From Prochlorococcus sp. AG-402-O21 (GTDB lineage Bacteria > Cyanobacteriota > Cyanobacteriia > PCC-6307 > Cyanobiaceae), in contig QCIZ01000006.1 of the NCBI GenBank assembly GCA_003216375.1, forward strand, positions 26,276-90,275: 64,000 nucleotides of DNA. The letters run 5' to 3'. A program made the position numbers and the translations under genes. Below, piece after piece: positions 1 to 6,294 of the stretch. The notes beneath the pieces are model-generated. The model made no database searches and had not been told where the DNA came from. It saw only the letters and a program-made list of their open reading frames with translations. The stretch's first letter is position 1; every line of letters begins with the position of its first letter.

Positions 1-22
1 ATAAAATTAATGAGGGTGATAG

Positions 23-751
23 TTAAGTATTATTCATTTCAAGGGATACCCTTGTTTCATCTACAAAATGAATTTCAAGTTCATTACTAAAAATATCAGT
101 ACCATTTGAGGGGATGATAAGGGGTAAGTCTCTATAAGTAAGCAAGCAATTGGCCATATTTAATTCCTTCGATGAATAACTTCCCTGGTGAACTCCTCCC
201 TCTGTCTTAAACTCTCCTGCTTCTGTCCTTGACCAAATAATAAACCAATCAAGTTTTTCCAATTTTTCTAATTTTGCTTCATTCAATTCGTGGTAATTGT
301 CAGAATCAAATAACTCCATTATCGATGCCTCAACAGGCTCACCATCAACTTCTATTCCTCCTTCACTTAAGTGAATTTTATATTCCGCTGCACCGTCCTC
401 CTCAAGGAGTACTTCATTATTAAAAGTTTTCTGTGCTAGTGCTAACATCTCTTCTTTTCTATCATCAAGAATCTTGCTGATAACCATATCTTCGTCCCAG
501 TGACGCTCATCAATCATATATCTAAGTGGACCATATCTTTCGGAAAGTGCCTTGTTAGCAGCATCTTTAGCAATTTTTGCTGCCTTTTCACTATCTTCAT
601 CAAGTTCATTTTTTAGACGTTTTAAGTCACTCGCTAGTGCATCCATTTTTTTATAAAACTCGCCATAATATTTTCCAGCTCTCGTTTTTTCAGTTGAGTA
701 AAAAACCTTAATATATTGAATATCCCCATTGTAAGTAACTTCAAATGACAT
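23..751 (-). CDS. Hypothetical protein, 242 aa
   Basis: I do not recognise this protein. It is acidic and probably cytosolic, with no signal peptide or membrane segment. Residues about 28-75 are rich in Lys, Glu, Asp and Ala and look like a helical or coiled-coil stretch; the second half is mixed and ends in a beta-rich looking segment. The frame is open for 242 codons in AT-rich DNA where random frames are short, which supports coding. It lies alone at the left end of the window inside the guaA-linked island, about 480 bp from the first small-RNA gene. A role as island cargo is inference. Confidence 0.7.
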   Translation of the reverse strand: MSFEVTYNGDIQYIKVFYSTEKTRAGKYYGEFYKKMDALASDLKRLKNELDEDSEKAAKIAKDAANKALSERYGPLRYMIDERHWDEDMVISKILDDRKEEMLALAQKTFNNEVLLEEDGAAEYKIHLSEGGIEVDGEPVEASIMELFDSDNYHELNEAKLEKLEKLDWFIIWSRTEAGEFKTEGGVHQGSYSSKELNMANCLLTYRDLPLIIPSNGTDIFSNELEIHFVDETRVSLEMNNT

Positions 752-1232
752 TAGATGATAACTATCTCTTATTTGAAATGATCACCCATTTTTCGAACCC
801 TCGCCATAATTAAAATTTTTTGTTGGAATACAAAATTCGACCAAGGAGCGAAAGAAAAAGGATTTAATAGAGAACAAAAGTTTCTCACTTTAAATATTGA
901 TCATGACTTAAACTTTTTTGAAATTACAAAATCTTTAGTAGTAAAGATTCGCAAATAAACTCCTTAAAACGAATCAATAAAATCAAAGTTACCACTTAAA
1001 AGTAGACGTTTCGTTACTTCCACTCAATGGCACTTCCTGAAATTATGATGTGGCGAACAGGGGTCACCCCTCTAATTTACCAAGTGAAACCCATTTTAAA
1101 GCATATATTTAGAATTTGCGAAGAGATATAAAATATTGTGCTTTTTATATCCCTAACACGGATATTTTCAAATATTTAAGAGATTATATCTGTTTAACCC
1201 AACTTGGTCTTAGGTGCATTAGAAAGGCACTA
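752..1232. other. Gene-poor stretch with a possible decayed att copy
   Basis: I see no convincing gene here. At 1013-1036 there is a degenerate match to the guaA-end core found at 3259, 5529 and 8702: the TTCCACTCAAT block and a following TTCCT are kept, but the inverted repeat is broken. This may be an old, decayed attachment site. Confidence 0.35.
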
Positions 1233-1299
1233 CAGAACAACTCCTCACACATAGTTCTGTACCAAAAGAGCATCCACTCAGTGAGCGGGGTGCTTTTTT
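1233..1299 (+). ncRNA. Yfr10-like small RNA carrying the Yfr1 motif
   Basis: A hairpin with a CAGAAC / GTTCTG stem (1233-1238 and 1254-1259) presents a loop containing ACTCCTCACAC (1240-1250). That 11-mer is the conserved unpaired motif of the cyanobacterial sRNA Yfr1, shared by the Yfr10 family. A second hairpin (AGCATCC at 1269 paired with GGGGTGCT) and a T-run to 1299 form an intrinsic terminator. The true yfr1 gene normally lies near trxA and guaB, so Yfr10-like is the better name; the 5' end is not known. Near-identical copies lie at 6631 and, decayed, at 4651; a diverged one lies at 1654. Confidence 0.75.
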
Positions 1300-1368
1300 A
1301 GTGCCTGTGCCAATCCTTAAGGCCGCCTTTAAAAGATTTCATCTTGACCCCATTCAATTATGTTTTGA

Positions 1369-1463
1369 TTGTGAGGAGTTGAGATCCTCCGCAGTGGAAA
1401 CAAGGAAACACTTGCGACTGATCTCACAAAGAAACCGCCCTAAAAGAACTGGGCGGTTTTTTT
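1369..1463 (+). ncRNA. Yfr2-family small RNA, copy 1
   Basis: From the 5' end: a GAGGA / TCCTC hairpin (1373-1389), a second stem-loop CGCAGTG...CACTTGCG (1390-1416) whose loop holds GGAAACA twice, and a strong terminator AAACCGCCC / GGGCGGTTT plus T-run (1432-1463). The GGAAACA loop is the signature of the cyanobacterial Yfr2 family. A further pairing TTGTGAG (from 1369) with CTCACAA (about 1423-1429) would close the 5' domain. Copies at 4815 and 6794 keep the same order. The 12 nt from 1369 are the exact complement of the loop in the Yfr10-like RNA about 110 bp upstream. Confidence 0.8.
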
Positions 1464-1653
1464 GTGCCTTTTCTAGAGTGGTTTGATGATATTTCCACCT
1501 CCACAAGTTGTTTTCGGGTTACTGCTTTTAAGTACTGCAGTAGTTTTGATTTTTGATATCAGATACAACCCCTTCGAAAATAGTGAGGACGATATCTGAT
1601 TAGGGATTTTTTCCGATGCAGACCCTTTGTGGAATTGATTAGAAAAGAAAAAG

Positions 1654-1733
1654 CAGAACAACTCCTTACCAAAATTCGTTCTGTAAATGAAGAGAGGGAC
1701 TCAAGGTCGCTGAAGCAGCAGGGTCCCTTTCTT
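1654..1733 (+). ncRNA. Diverged Yfr10-like small RNA
   Basis: The same CAGAAC / GTTCTG hairpin (1654-1659 and 1678-1683) carries a loop with ACTCCTTACC, a worn version of the Yfr1 motif. It is followed by a terminator hairpin AGGGAC / GTCCCT (1695-1700 and 1723-1728) with an inner GCTG / CAGC stem and a T-rich tail. The terminator sequence differs from the other Yfr10-like copies, while its fold type is the same. It may have changed target specificity or be decaying. Confidence 0.5.
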
Positions 1734-1756
1734 AATGGCATTTTTAATTAGTTAAA

Positions 1757-1927
1757 TCAGTCCCCTTTGTCGTGAGTATCTCCTGTGTAAGGTTGAGTTC
1801 CTATCTCTGGGGGTGGATTATTTCCGAAGTCATCAACTAAAGCATCTGCCTCACTAGTAAAAAGTTTGGTGAACCATTGCTTAGTTGCGATAATTGCTGT
1901 CCAGATCTTGTCTCTTTTTCTGGTCAT
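1757..1927 (-). CDS. Small ORF, 56 aa, unknown function
   Basis: The ATG at 1927 is preceded, 5-6 nt away, by a strong Shine-Dalgarno GGAGGG (about 1933-1938), which decides the start. The product begins MTRKRDKIWT and ends THDKGD. It has a basic, partly hydrophobic N-terminal half (residues 1-25) and a Pro/Gly/Asp-rich tail (36-56). No family is recognised. Directly upstream on the same strand lies a reversed copy of the family C hairpin (1948-2017), so the gene may be read from a transcript that passes that terminator-like structure. It is shorter than common annotation cut-offs. Confidence 0.6.
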   Translation of the reverse strand: MTRKRDKIWTAIIATKQWFTKLFTSEADALVDDFGNNPPPEIGTQPYTGDTHDKGD

Positions 1928-1947
1928 AGATGTCCCTCCAAAGTAGT

Positions 1948-2017
1948 AAAGGAGGCGAGATTTTGGTCGCCCCCTTTGAGTCCATCACTCCAGACCTCAG
2001 GAAGTGCGTTGACTCCT
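1948..2017 (-). ncRNA. Reversed, degenerate family C structured RNA
   Basis: Read on the minus strand, this shows the family C order: a GAGTC / GACTC stem with a CACTTCC / GGAGTG extension, then a terminator-like hairpin (about 1950-1974) almost identical to those at 2945 and 5387. The upstream part is shorter than in the plus-strand copies. It ends about 20 nt before the start codon of the 56-aa ORF, so a leader or attenuator role is possible; that is inference. Confidence 0.45.
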
Positions 2018-2092
2018 GAGACTGTTTTACTACTACTGAATGGAAATTGCCATGGGTAAGAACACCAAAGTATTTCTACATTTGGGTTCTCT

Positions 2093-2134
2093 GTATAGAT
2101 ATTTTCTAATAAGGGGAGTAGACATAAATCAAGA
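2093..2134 (+). repeat. Leader repeat F, copy 1
   Basis: About 42 bp beginning TATAGATATTT and ending ATAAATCAAG. The same segment, about 80% identical by eye, occurs at 2329-2369 upstream of a small-protein gene. Here it lies upstream of the structured RNA at 2184. A shared promoter or leader is the simplest reading. Confidence 0.5.
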
Positions 2135-2183
2135 GTCATCGCACGCTCAGAGAAATAAAAAAGGAGAAATGTGCATTGACTCT

Positions 2184-2290
2184 AAGGAGGAATCTCACAC
2201 CTCCTTGTGTGAACAGAGAACACTTTTCGTGCGGTCTCTGCAACGGTCGGAACCACTCCAACCCCTGATTAGTTTAAGGGGTTTTTCTTT
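2184..2290 (+). ncRNA. Structured RNA with three hairpins and terminator
   Basis: In order: AAGGAGG / CCTCCTT hairpin (2184-2206) with CTCACA in the loop, a CAGAGA / TCTCTG hairpin (2213-2240), and an intrinsic terminator AACCCCT / AGGGGTT with a T-rich tail (2260-2290). The first stem hides a perfect Shine-Dalgarno-like AGGAGG. The sequence is not one of the Yfr families I know. A 41-codon frame runs through it from 2170, but it passes through the terminator and its SD is too close to the start codon, so I prefer an sRNA. Confidence 0.5.
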
Positions 2291-2328
2291 ATGAGGACAA
2301 TGAGAGTTAATACTTTAGGGTTTTATCC

Positions 2329-2369
2329 TATAGATATTTCCAATTAGGAGGAGTAGATATAAATCAAGG
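2329..2369 (+). repeat. Leader repeat F, copy 2
   Basis: Second copy of the 42-bp segment at 2093. It lies immediately upstream of the AGGAGG and start codon of the 61-aa gene at 2390 and probably holds its promoter or 5' leader. Confidence 0.5.
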
Positions 2370-2389
2370 CACTATTAGGAGGTCAAACC

Positions 2390-2575
2390 ATGTCATGCGG
2401 CAATCCTTTTAAACATGTGATCGAAGACGTCAAGGAAACATTCTCAAAATCTTGTGGAGTTCCTATTCAAGGGAACGATTGGTGTGGTCTAGTTTCTAAC
2501 TATGAAACTGATTTTGATGAGGTTGATTACGAGAATGAGTGCTTGCAGTTTGGCATCTGCTCAATGGATTACTGA
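2390..2575 (+). CDS. Small acidic Cys-containing protein, 61 aa
   Basis: The ATG follows a strong AGGAGG with 7-nt spacing, so translation is well supported. The product is acidic and soluble, with five Cys residues (at 3, 22, 32, 51 and 57) and a Phe/Asp/Glu-rich middle. I do not recognise a family. A second small gene with its own AGGAGG starts 29 bp downstream, suggesting a two-gene operon behind leader repeat F. The spaced cysteines could bind a metal or form disulfides; that is inference. Confidence 0.7.
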   Translation: MSCGNPFKHVIEDVKETFSKSCGVPIQGNDWCGLVSNYETDFDEVDYENECLQFGICSMDY

Positions 2576-2604
2576 AAAAAATTGAACTAACAGGAGGTCT
2601 AATT

Positions 2605-2739
2605 ATGCAAGCTACACGTAGTTTCAGGTCTAATGGGTCGAATACTCTGTCATCGATCTTCCTATGGTTTTCTGTCCTTTTGATCTCATTTGGAATGCTT
2701 CCACACCTCATTCCTTATTACTTTCAGTTGAAATATTGA
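2605..2739 (+). CDS. Small membrane protein, 44 aa
   Basis: The start at 2605 is chosen over an upstream ATG at 2539 because AGGAGG lies 8 nt before it and because the upstream ATG lies inside the preceding gene. The product starts MQATRSFRSN and has one hydrophobic helix (about residues 17-37), then ends in a short basic and aromatic tail. It is probably a single-pass inner or thylakoid membrane peptide. It follows the 61-aa gene and may be co-transcribed. No family is recognised. Confidence 0.6.
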   Translation: MQATRSFRSNGSNTLSSIFLWFSVLLISFGMLPHLIPYYFQLKY

Positions 2740-2749
2740 GGCAAGAACA

Positions 2750-2812
2750 ATGATTTTCGATCTTCTCAAACTAATCCTCAGAAAGCACAAAGATTATTGG
2801 GTCGTTGGTTAA
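2750..2812 (+). CDS. Possible 20-aa peptide
   Basis: An ATG 10 bp after the previous stop opens a 20-codon frame, with a weak GAGG upstream. The peptide begins MIFDLLKLIL, amphipathic or hydrophobic, with basic residues next. It could be a third member of the small-protein operon or chance. It ends about 50 bp before family C copy 1. Confidence 0.2.
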   Translation: MIFDLLKLILRKHKDYWVVG

Positions 2813-2863
2813 ACAGGAGTTTTTTCTCATGTTCACCTGATCTAAATTTGTTAGAAATAAATT

Positions 2864-2977
2864 AGGAGTTCTAGCACTTCCGATCCAGTAGGTGGTTGAT
2901 CAGTCAGGGTGGAAAATTCAGATGGATAGAAGAGTGCTGAACTCAAAGGGGGCAACCAAAATCTTGCCCCCTTCTTT
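2864..2977 (+). ncRNA. Family C small RNA, copy 1
   Basis: A long hairpin is formed by GAGTTCTAGCACT (2866-2878) with AGTGCTGAACTC (2933-2944), one bulged base aside. It is followed at once by a terminator GGGGGCAA / TTGCCCCC with T-rich tail (2948-2977). Copies at 5303 and 6943 keep both paired arms while the 50-60 nt between them vary, the pattern expected for a structured RNA. The 5' AGGAGTT is shared with the Yfr2 copies. I do not know a published name for it. Confidence 0.6.
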
Positions 2978-2988
2978 AATGGAAGAAA

Positions 2989-3159
2989 TTAAGGTTCCCA
3001 ATACTCATCCCATTCATCCTGAAGTTCTGTCTGCGATAAAGAGTTGTAGAAACCTCTCCACTTCTTTTCGGAATTTGAGTCAGTTGCACTCAATGACACC
3101 ATTAGATCTATTGCTTCCTCTTTGCTAAAGGATTTTCCGTTATTCGATTGAAAGATCAA
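2989..3159 (-). CDS. Small ORF, 56 aa, TTG start
   Basis: The frame ends with the acidic, aromatic tail DEWDEYWEP, and a matching tail (DESDEYWIT) is found at 7072-7100 next to family C copy 3. No ATG is available upstream of an in-frame stop; a TTG at 3159 has GAGG about 8 nt upstream and is taken as start. The product is hydrophilic with no membrane segment. It converges on the family C terminator, 12 bp away. Function unknown. Confidence 0.5.
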   Translation of the reverse strand: MIFQSNNGKSFSKEEAIDLMVSLSATDSNSEKKWRGFYNSLSQTELQDEWDEYWEP

Positions 3160-3215
3160 TCTTTATGCCTCGTATATAAAACGACTAACTTCCCTAATCT
3201 ATAAACCTTTGAAGC

Positions 3216-3320
3216 GGTGAAGTGGGTTTTTGAGTGACTGAATACGTTTTACTGCCCTGAACTATTCCCACTCAATAGTTCCTACTATATCAGGTATGAA
3301 AAACGTAGTGAGTGACTGAG
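3216..3320. repeat. guaA-end att-like repeat, copy D1
   Basis: The core 3259-3283 repeats the last seven codons of guaA and the bases just past its stop, as an 8-bp inverted repeat (GAACTATT / AATAGTTC, 7-nt spacer). The left arm (3216-3258) matches the DNA downstream of guaA at 11016-11056 almost base for base. The right side (3284-3320) is shared with D2 and D3 but not with guaA. This is the layout of a junction left by site-specific integration. Confidence 0.75.
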
Positions 3321-3349
3321 ATATTTTCCCTATTTTATCACGCAATAAT

Positions 3350-3370
3350 CGTGTGGAAGATATGTGGAAG
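3350..3370 (+). repeat. 11-bp tandem motif right of D1
   Basis: Two tandem steps of about 11 bp with the word TGTGGAAG. Equivalent pairs lie beside the other core copies (5473, 5610, 8595, 8784, 10940, 11000). One helical turn per step suggests arm sites for a DNA-binding protein. Confidence 0.5.
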
Positions 3371-3708
3371 TAATTTTGAGAGAAAAATTCCCAATTACTA
3401 CAATGGTAAAAATATCTTGATTGGTTATACGCCTAACTCTAAATCTTTTCCCCTCACAATTGCTGAACAATATCAATTTGACTATTTTTTTGACCTATAA
3501 ATGCTATTCCATCTAGAGCAGGTAGATCTACATCTTCAAATAAGTATCTTACATTACTCAATATCATTCTTGACTCTTATTCTACATTCTTAAGAAGATT
3601 TAATTTCCTATTTCTTTCTTAAATAGTCATTTTCCCATATATAAACTGGTTGATTTTTGATCCCCTAACAAAAAAACTTCCGTTAATCAAATTACCTTCA
3701 ATAAAAAA
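3371..3708. other. Non-coding stretch
   Basis: Very AT-rich DNA between the D1 site and the methyltransferase gene. A 62-codon plus-strand frame from 3312 crosses the repeat and has no ribosome binding site, so I see no gene here. Confidence 0.5.
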
Positions 3709-4509
3709 TTATTTAGAGACCATTAGATATGTTCCGAAAATTATTCTCATTAAAAATGATCTTAATACTTTAAAAGGGACTAATCGAATCAAAAATTTAA
3801 TAGTATTTGAATAAGTTTTATAATCTCTTACGTGTTTTAACCACAAATCGTTAATATCTGTAACTGTTGAAAAATGTCGATTTAAGAATTTCACGTGATC
3901 ATGAAATGAATGATAGAAAATATTATTTTTACAATAACTTAATCTATTTTCTATATAATCTCTATTATTATAACCTCTTCTAGAGAATTGACCAAGTTTC
4001 AAAAATGAGGAGATTTTAAGATAGGAATGAAGTGCTTTTGATTCTTTATCTAATCTATGTATAAGCGGAATTTTCAAATGAGGTTCAATAATTATTTCTT
4101 TTGTTGGAAAACCACAAAACATAATTCCATTAGGTTTCATTGTCTTATATAAATGTTGATATATATAATCCAGATTTTCAATATGTTCAAAAACTTGATT
4201 TGCTAGAATAATGTCAAATTTCTCACCAAAATCAAAACTTTCATATGGTTTAATTCTTTTTATCTGTGCTAATGGTGCATTCTCTTTTGCTATTTCTAAC
4301 TTAGATTGATTTGAGTATATATCCACTCCATAAAGTTTACAATTAATACCTGATTTGCTTAATGCTTGAAGAAGCATTCCGGTGCCACATCCAAAATCAA
4401 GTATTTTCAAATCTTCTTTATTACGAACTAAATCTTGAATAAACAATATATATGAAAAATAATTACTAGAAACATATTTTAATGAACTACTATTTGATTT
4501 GATTTCCAT
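3709..4509 (-). CDS. Class I SAM-dependent methyltransferase
   Basis: Residues about 34-45 contain the SAM-binding motif I (LDFGCGTG), followed by an acidic motif (YGVDIYS, about 60), and FDIILANQVFEH at about 98-110, typical of methyltransferase family 11/12 (UbiE/UbiG-like fold). The C-terminal 120 residues are basic and hydrophobic and carry no domain I know. Substrate unknown; proteins of this type often act in surface polysaccharide or lipid modification. The gene is even more AT-rich than its surroundings and stands alone in island unit 1, which suggests recent transfer. Start: the first ATG of the frame. Confidence 0.8.
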   Translation of the reverse strand: MEIKSNSSSLKYVSSNYFSYILFIQDLVRNKEDLKILDFGCGTGMLLQALSKSGINCKLYGVDIYSNQSKLEIAKENAPLAQIKRIKPYESFDFGEKFDIILANQVFEHIENLDYIYQHLYKTMKPNGIMFCGFPTKEIIIEPHLKIPLIHRLDKESKALHSYLKISSFLKLGQFSRRGYNNRDYIENRLSYCKNNIFYHSFHDHVKFLNRHFSTVTDINDLWLKHVRDYKTYSNTIKFLIRLVPFKVLRSFLMRIIFGTYLMVSK

Positions 4510-4650
4510 TCATTTAAAAGACGTTGTTTAATCTAATTTCATCAATCTAACAATCAATTGACCATAAATAAATAAGATATAGTTTTTTGTAAAGCATGAG
4601 TAGTATTTTTACTAATGCTAACCACTTGTTAATTTGCTTGGAAAAGATAA

Positions 4651-4722
4651 AGAAGATAAATTCTCGCAAAATAGTTCTGTTGTAAACAAGCACCCAACTT
4701 CACGGAAGTAGAGTAAATTTTT
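4651..4722 (+). ncRNA. Decayed Yfr10-like small RNA
   Basis: Aligned with the copy at 6631, the right half is kept (ATAGTTCTGTTGTAAA and the terminator arms at about 4690-4715), but the left stem and the ACTCCTCACAC loop are replaced by unrelated bases and the T-run is interrupted. It is probably not functional as a Yfr1-motif RNA. Confidence 0.5.
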
Positions 4723-4814
4723 AATGATTAAATCTAAAGAATTAGCACATCTGACAGTTGAAAAACTAAATACTCAACATTCTTCTTATGGTGACGCTGA
4801 TTAACTTTGACTTA

Positions 4815-4898
4815 TGAAGAGTTGAGATTCTCCGCCGTGGAAACAAGGAAACACTTGCAACTGATATTCAAAAAGACCTGCTTTAGAGCAGGTTTTTT
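4815..4898 (+). ncRNA. Yfr2-family small RNA, copy 2
   Basis: It has the same order as copy 1: a first hairpin (here GAAGAG...TTCTCC, changed in both arms), a loop with two GGAAACA words (about 4838-4852), and a terminator ACCTGCT / AGCAGGT with T-run (4876-4898). The GAGGAG that could pair with the Yfr1 motif has become GAAGAG, and the Yfr10-like partner upstream has lost its motif. It converges with the small-protein operon ending at 4903. Confidence 0.75.
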
Positions 4899-4902
4899 GT
4901 AC

Positions 4903-5049
4903 CTACTCATCCTCAGAACCAATCTTGTTTACTGGGTTAGTAATAAAGAGAATCATTAGAAAAACTACGTTTGCAGGCAAAGAAAGTTTTTTTAGCAGCA
5001 AAAGAGTCATACCGTCCGTCACGTTGAATTTCTCTTTTCCCTTACTCAT
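4903..5049 (-). CDS. Small membrane protein, 48 aa
   Basis: The start at 5049 is chosen because it lies 1 bp after the stop of the gene upstream (5051-5242), with GGGA about 9 nt before it; a longer version from 5100 would overlap that gene. The product starts MSKGKEKFNV, has one hydrophobic helix (about residues 25-41) and ends in an acidic tail. It is likely a single-pass membrane peptide translated by coupling. Family unknown. Its stop touches the terminator of Yfr2 copy 2. Confidence 0.6.
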   Translation of the reverse strand: MSKGKEKFNVTDGMTLLLLKKLSLPANVVFLMILFITNPVNKIGSEDE

Positions 5050-5050
5050 A

Positions 5051-5242
5051 TTATTTTTCCCAAAAGAGATACAAATTAGAGAATTGATTAGACGTATCAA
5101 CCACAGCAGTATTGGTAGAGACTAATTTCCACCCCAGTGAATTTCGTTTTTTAATAATTTCTCCGATCTCAGTTTCTTGCCTAGAAGTATTGGTATTCCC
5201 AACTGCATAGTAAATATCAAGATCATTTTCAGTTTTTGCCAT
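5051..5242 (-). CDS. Small protein resembling DUF4177, 63 aa
   Basis: Its pattern of an aromatic beta strand near residue 10 (DIYYAVGN), a helix (EIGEIIKKRNSLGW), then KLVST and a closing strand LYLFWEK resembles the small DUF4177 fold, where GW-LV-S is the common core. The similarity is from memory and by eye. Cytosolic, no signal. It is the first gene of a two-gene minus-strand operon in island unit 1; the SD is weak. Function unknown. Confidence 0.65.
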   Translation of the reverse strand: MAKTENDLDIYYAVGNTNTSRQETEIGEIIKKRNSLGWKLVSTNTAVVDTSNQFSNLYLFWEK

Positions 5243-5302
5243 AAGACCTAATCAGTACTTCTAACGATTGAATTTGAATCTTAGAAGAATTAAAAAGAAA
5301 TC

Positions 5303-5418
5303 AGGAGTTCTAGTACTTTCGTTCCAGTAGGTCAAAGTTGGTTAGTACGGATGGAAAGTTCAATTGGAATTATGAGTGCTGAACTCAAAGGGGGCGACCA
5401 AAATCTCGCCCCCTTCTT
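5303..5418 (+). ncRNA. Family C small RNA, copy 2
   Basis: GAGTTCTAGTACT (from 5305) pairs with AGTGCTGAACTC (5375-5386), followed by the terminator GGGGGCGA / TCGCCCCC with a T-rich tail (5390-5418). The change GCACT to GTACT keeps a G-U pair. The intervening 55 nt differ from copies 1 and 3 except for a GTAGGT word. Confidence 0.6.
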
Positions 5419-5472
5419 CATGCAATATACTTTTTGGATCTGATTAATTTTTAAAATCCGTAGAGACGGTGA

Positions 5473-5631
5473 AAGTGGAAGTCCTGTGGAAGTGGGTTTT
5501 TGAGTGACTAACTACGTTTTACTGCCCTGAACTATTCCCACTCAATAGTTCCTACCATATATGGGGTGTAAAAACGCAGTCATAGACTGGGTTTCTTAAC
5601 ACACTATACCACGTGGAACTCACGTGGAACG
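5473..5631. repeat. guaA-end att-like repeat, copy D2, with flanking motifs
   Basis: Core 5529-5553, identical to D1 and D3. Left arm 5486-5528 matches D1 and the DNA downstream of guaA. On both sides lie pairs of 11-bp steps: GTGGAAGT twice at 5473-5494, and CACGTGGAAC twice at 5610-5631. The right side carries the shared AAAACGCAGT...GACTGGGTTTCTT stretch (5571-5597). Confidence 0.75.
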
Positions 5632-5675
5632 TTTATCCAAAGGAAAAGTGGAGACTCATAAACCGTAAAAACAAA

Positions 5676-5822
5676 TCACTTATAAACCCAGTTAGCAGAA
5701 ACTATTTTTGCTTCTGGGTTACTTTCTTTTGCAATCTTTTTTGCTTCGTCCATATTTCCTGCAACGATTGTTTCTTCAAAAGTCTTCTCCTCCGTGTCGA
5801 TCATCGTGACTTGAAATCTCAT
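5676..5822 (-). CDS. Small conserved-looking protein, 48 aa
   Basis: The start at 5822 overlaps the TAA of the gene upstream by one base (TAATG), which with the frame 5822-6088 indicates translational coupling. The product begins MRFQVTMIDT and ends SANWVYK; a beta strand, an acidic helix (DEAKKIAKES) and a final strand give a compact small domain. I recall similar short proteins in Prochlorococcus genomes but no function. Last gene of the four-gene operon 6494-5676. Confidence 0.65.
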   Translation of the reverse strand: MRFQVTMIDTEEKTFEETIVAGNMDEAKKIAKESNPEAKIVSANWVYK

Positions 5823-6088
5823 TACCAATCTGGATAGAGAACATTGTCCTCAATAAGGACATAAAACTCTTTTTTTGCAAGTCGCTTTTCCCATTCAAGA
5901 AATGAACTCTGACAATTAGGAGTAGGAGGTTGTCGATATCCTTTCATCTTTTTCCAACGGGTATACAACGCACCTAATAACCAACTATCAGTGAAAGACT
6001 TTGGACCATGCTTCAATATCTTCTCTTGCTTTCCATTGAAGTTTGCTGAATCAAGTAGTTCTTCCTTCCAATCTATTTGTTCTCTCAT
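5822..6088 (-). CDS. Small protein, paralogue of upstream neighbour, 88 aa
   Basis: Residues about 7-48 (WKEELLD...GPKSFTDSWLLGALYTRWKKMK) align with the gene just upstream (WQEEFLE...GPRGFRDAWQLGALHEEYKRLK): same spacing of Trp, Gly-Pro, Phe, Asp-x-Trp, Leu-Gly-Ala-Leu. A Pro-rich linker and a C-terminal helix and strand segment follow. Start overlaps the previous stop by 4 bp (ATGA). Cytosolic; function unknown. Tandem duplication followed by divergence is the likely origin. Confidence 0.7.
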   Translation of the reverse strand: MREQIDWKEELLDSANFNGKQEKILKHGPKSFTDSWLLGALYTRWKKMKGYRQPPTPNCQSSFLEWEKRLAKKEFYVLIEDNVLYPDW

Positions 6089-6294
6089 TGCTGTTCTTCC
6101 TCTTGTTCTTTTTGCAGTTTTAGTTGCTCATATGTCTTCTTCAATCTTTTGTATTCCTCATGAAGTGCACCCAGTTGCCAGGCGTCTCGGAATCCTCTTG
6201 GACCTTCCATTAGCAGTCTCACTACTCTAGGTTTATGTGTCTTCATTTCTAAGAACTCTTCTTGCCATGAGGTGTCATCCCATTTGATGCTCAT
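6085..6294 (-). CDS. Small protein, paralogue of downstream neighbour, 69 aa
   Basis: Shares the W-x-EE-(L/F)-L ... GP-x-x-F-x-D-x-W-x-LGAL core with the gene downstream (see 5822). The C-terminal third is a Lys/Glu/Gln-rich helix, likely coiled coil. It overlaps both neighbours by 4 bp (ATGA), so the operon is tightly coupled. No family recognised. Confidence 0.7.
   Translation of the reverse strand: MSIKWDDTSWQEEFLEMKTHKPRVVRLLMEGPRGFRDAWQLGALHEEYKRLKKTYEQLKLQKEQEEEQQ

Larger units (their letters stand above)
3259..5553. mobile_element. Tandem island unit 1, between D1 and D2
   Basis: About 2.3 kb bounded by two copies of the guaA-end core. Contents: a methyltransferase gene, a decayed Yfr10-like RNA, Yfr2 copy 2, a two-gene small-protein operon and family C copy 2. 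No integrase, transposase or replication gene is seen, so mobility would need enzymes supplied from elsewhere. The unit assignment is inference from the repeated ends. Confidence 0.55.

Noticed and set aside
790..815. TTCGAACCC word resembling a tRNA T-arm on the minus strand
   Set aside because: The flanking bases do not form the T-stem or an acceptor stem, and no anticodon arm is visible.
1116..1486. Two 61-codon frames across the first sRNA pair
   Set aside because: They run through hairpins and terminators of the Yfr10-like and Yfr2 RNAs, have no ribosome binding site, and the related copies in units 1 and 2 do not keep the frames.
1924..2139. 71-codon minus-strand frame over the reversed family C element
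   Set aside because: It reads through the hairpin and has no SD; the 56-aa ORF at 1757-1927 in another frame has a strong one.
2170..2295. 41-codon frame through the structured RNA
   Set aside because: The SD-like AAGGAG is only 2-3 nt from the ATG, and the frame passes through a clear intrinsic terminator.
3312..3500. 62-codon plus-strand frame right of D1
   Set aside because: It begins inside the repeat, lacks an SD, and the same repeat elsewhere does not keep it open.
5613..5837. 74-codon plus-strand frame
   Set aside because: It is antisense to the 48-aa gene at 5676-5822, which has coupling to its upstream gene and a better composition.
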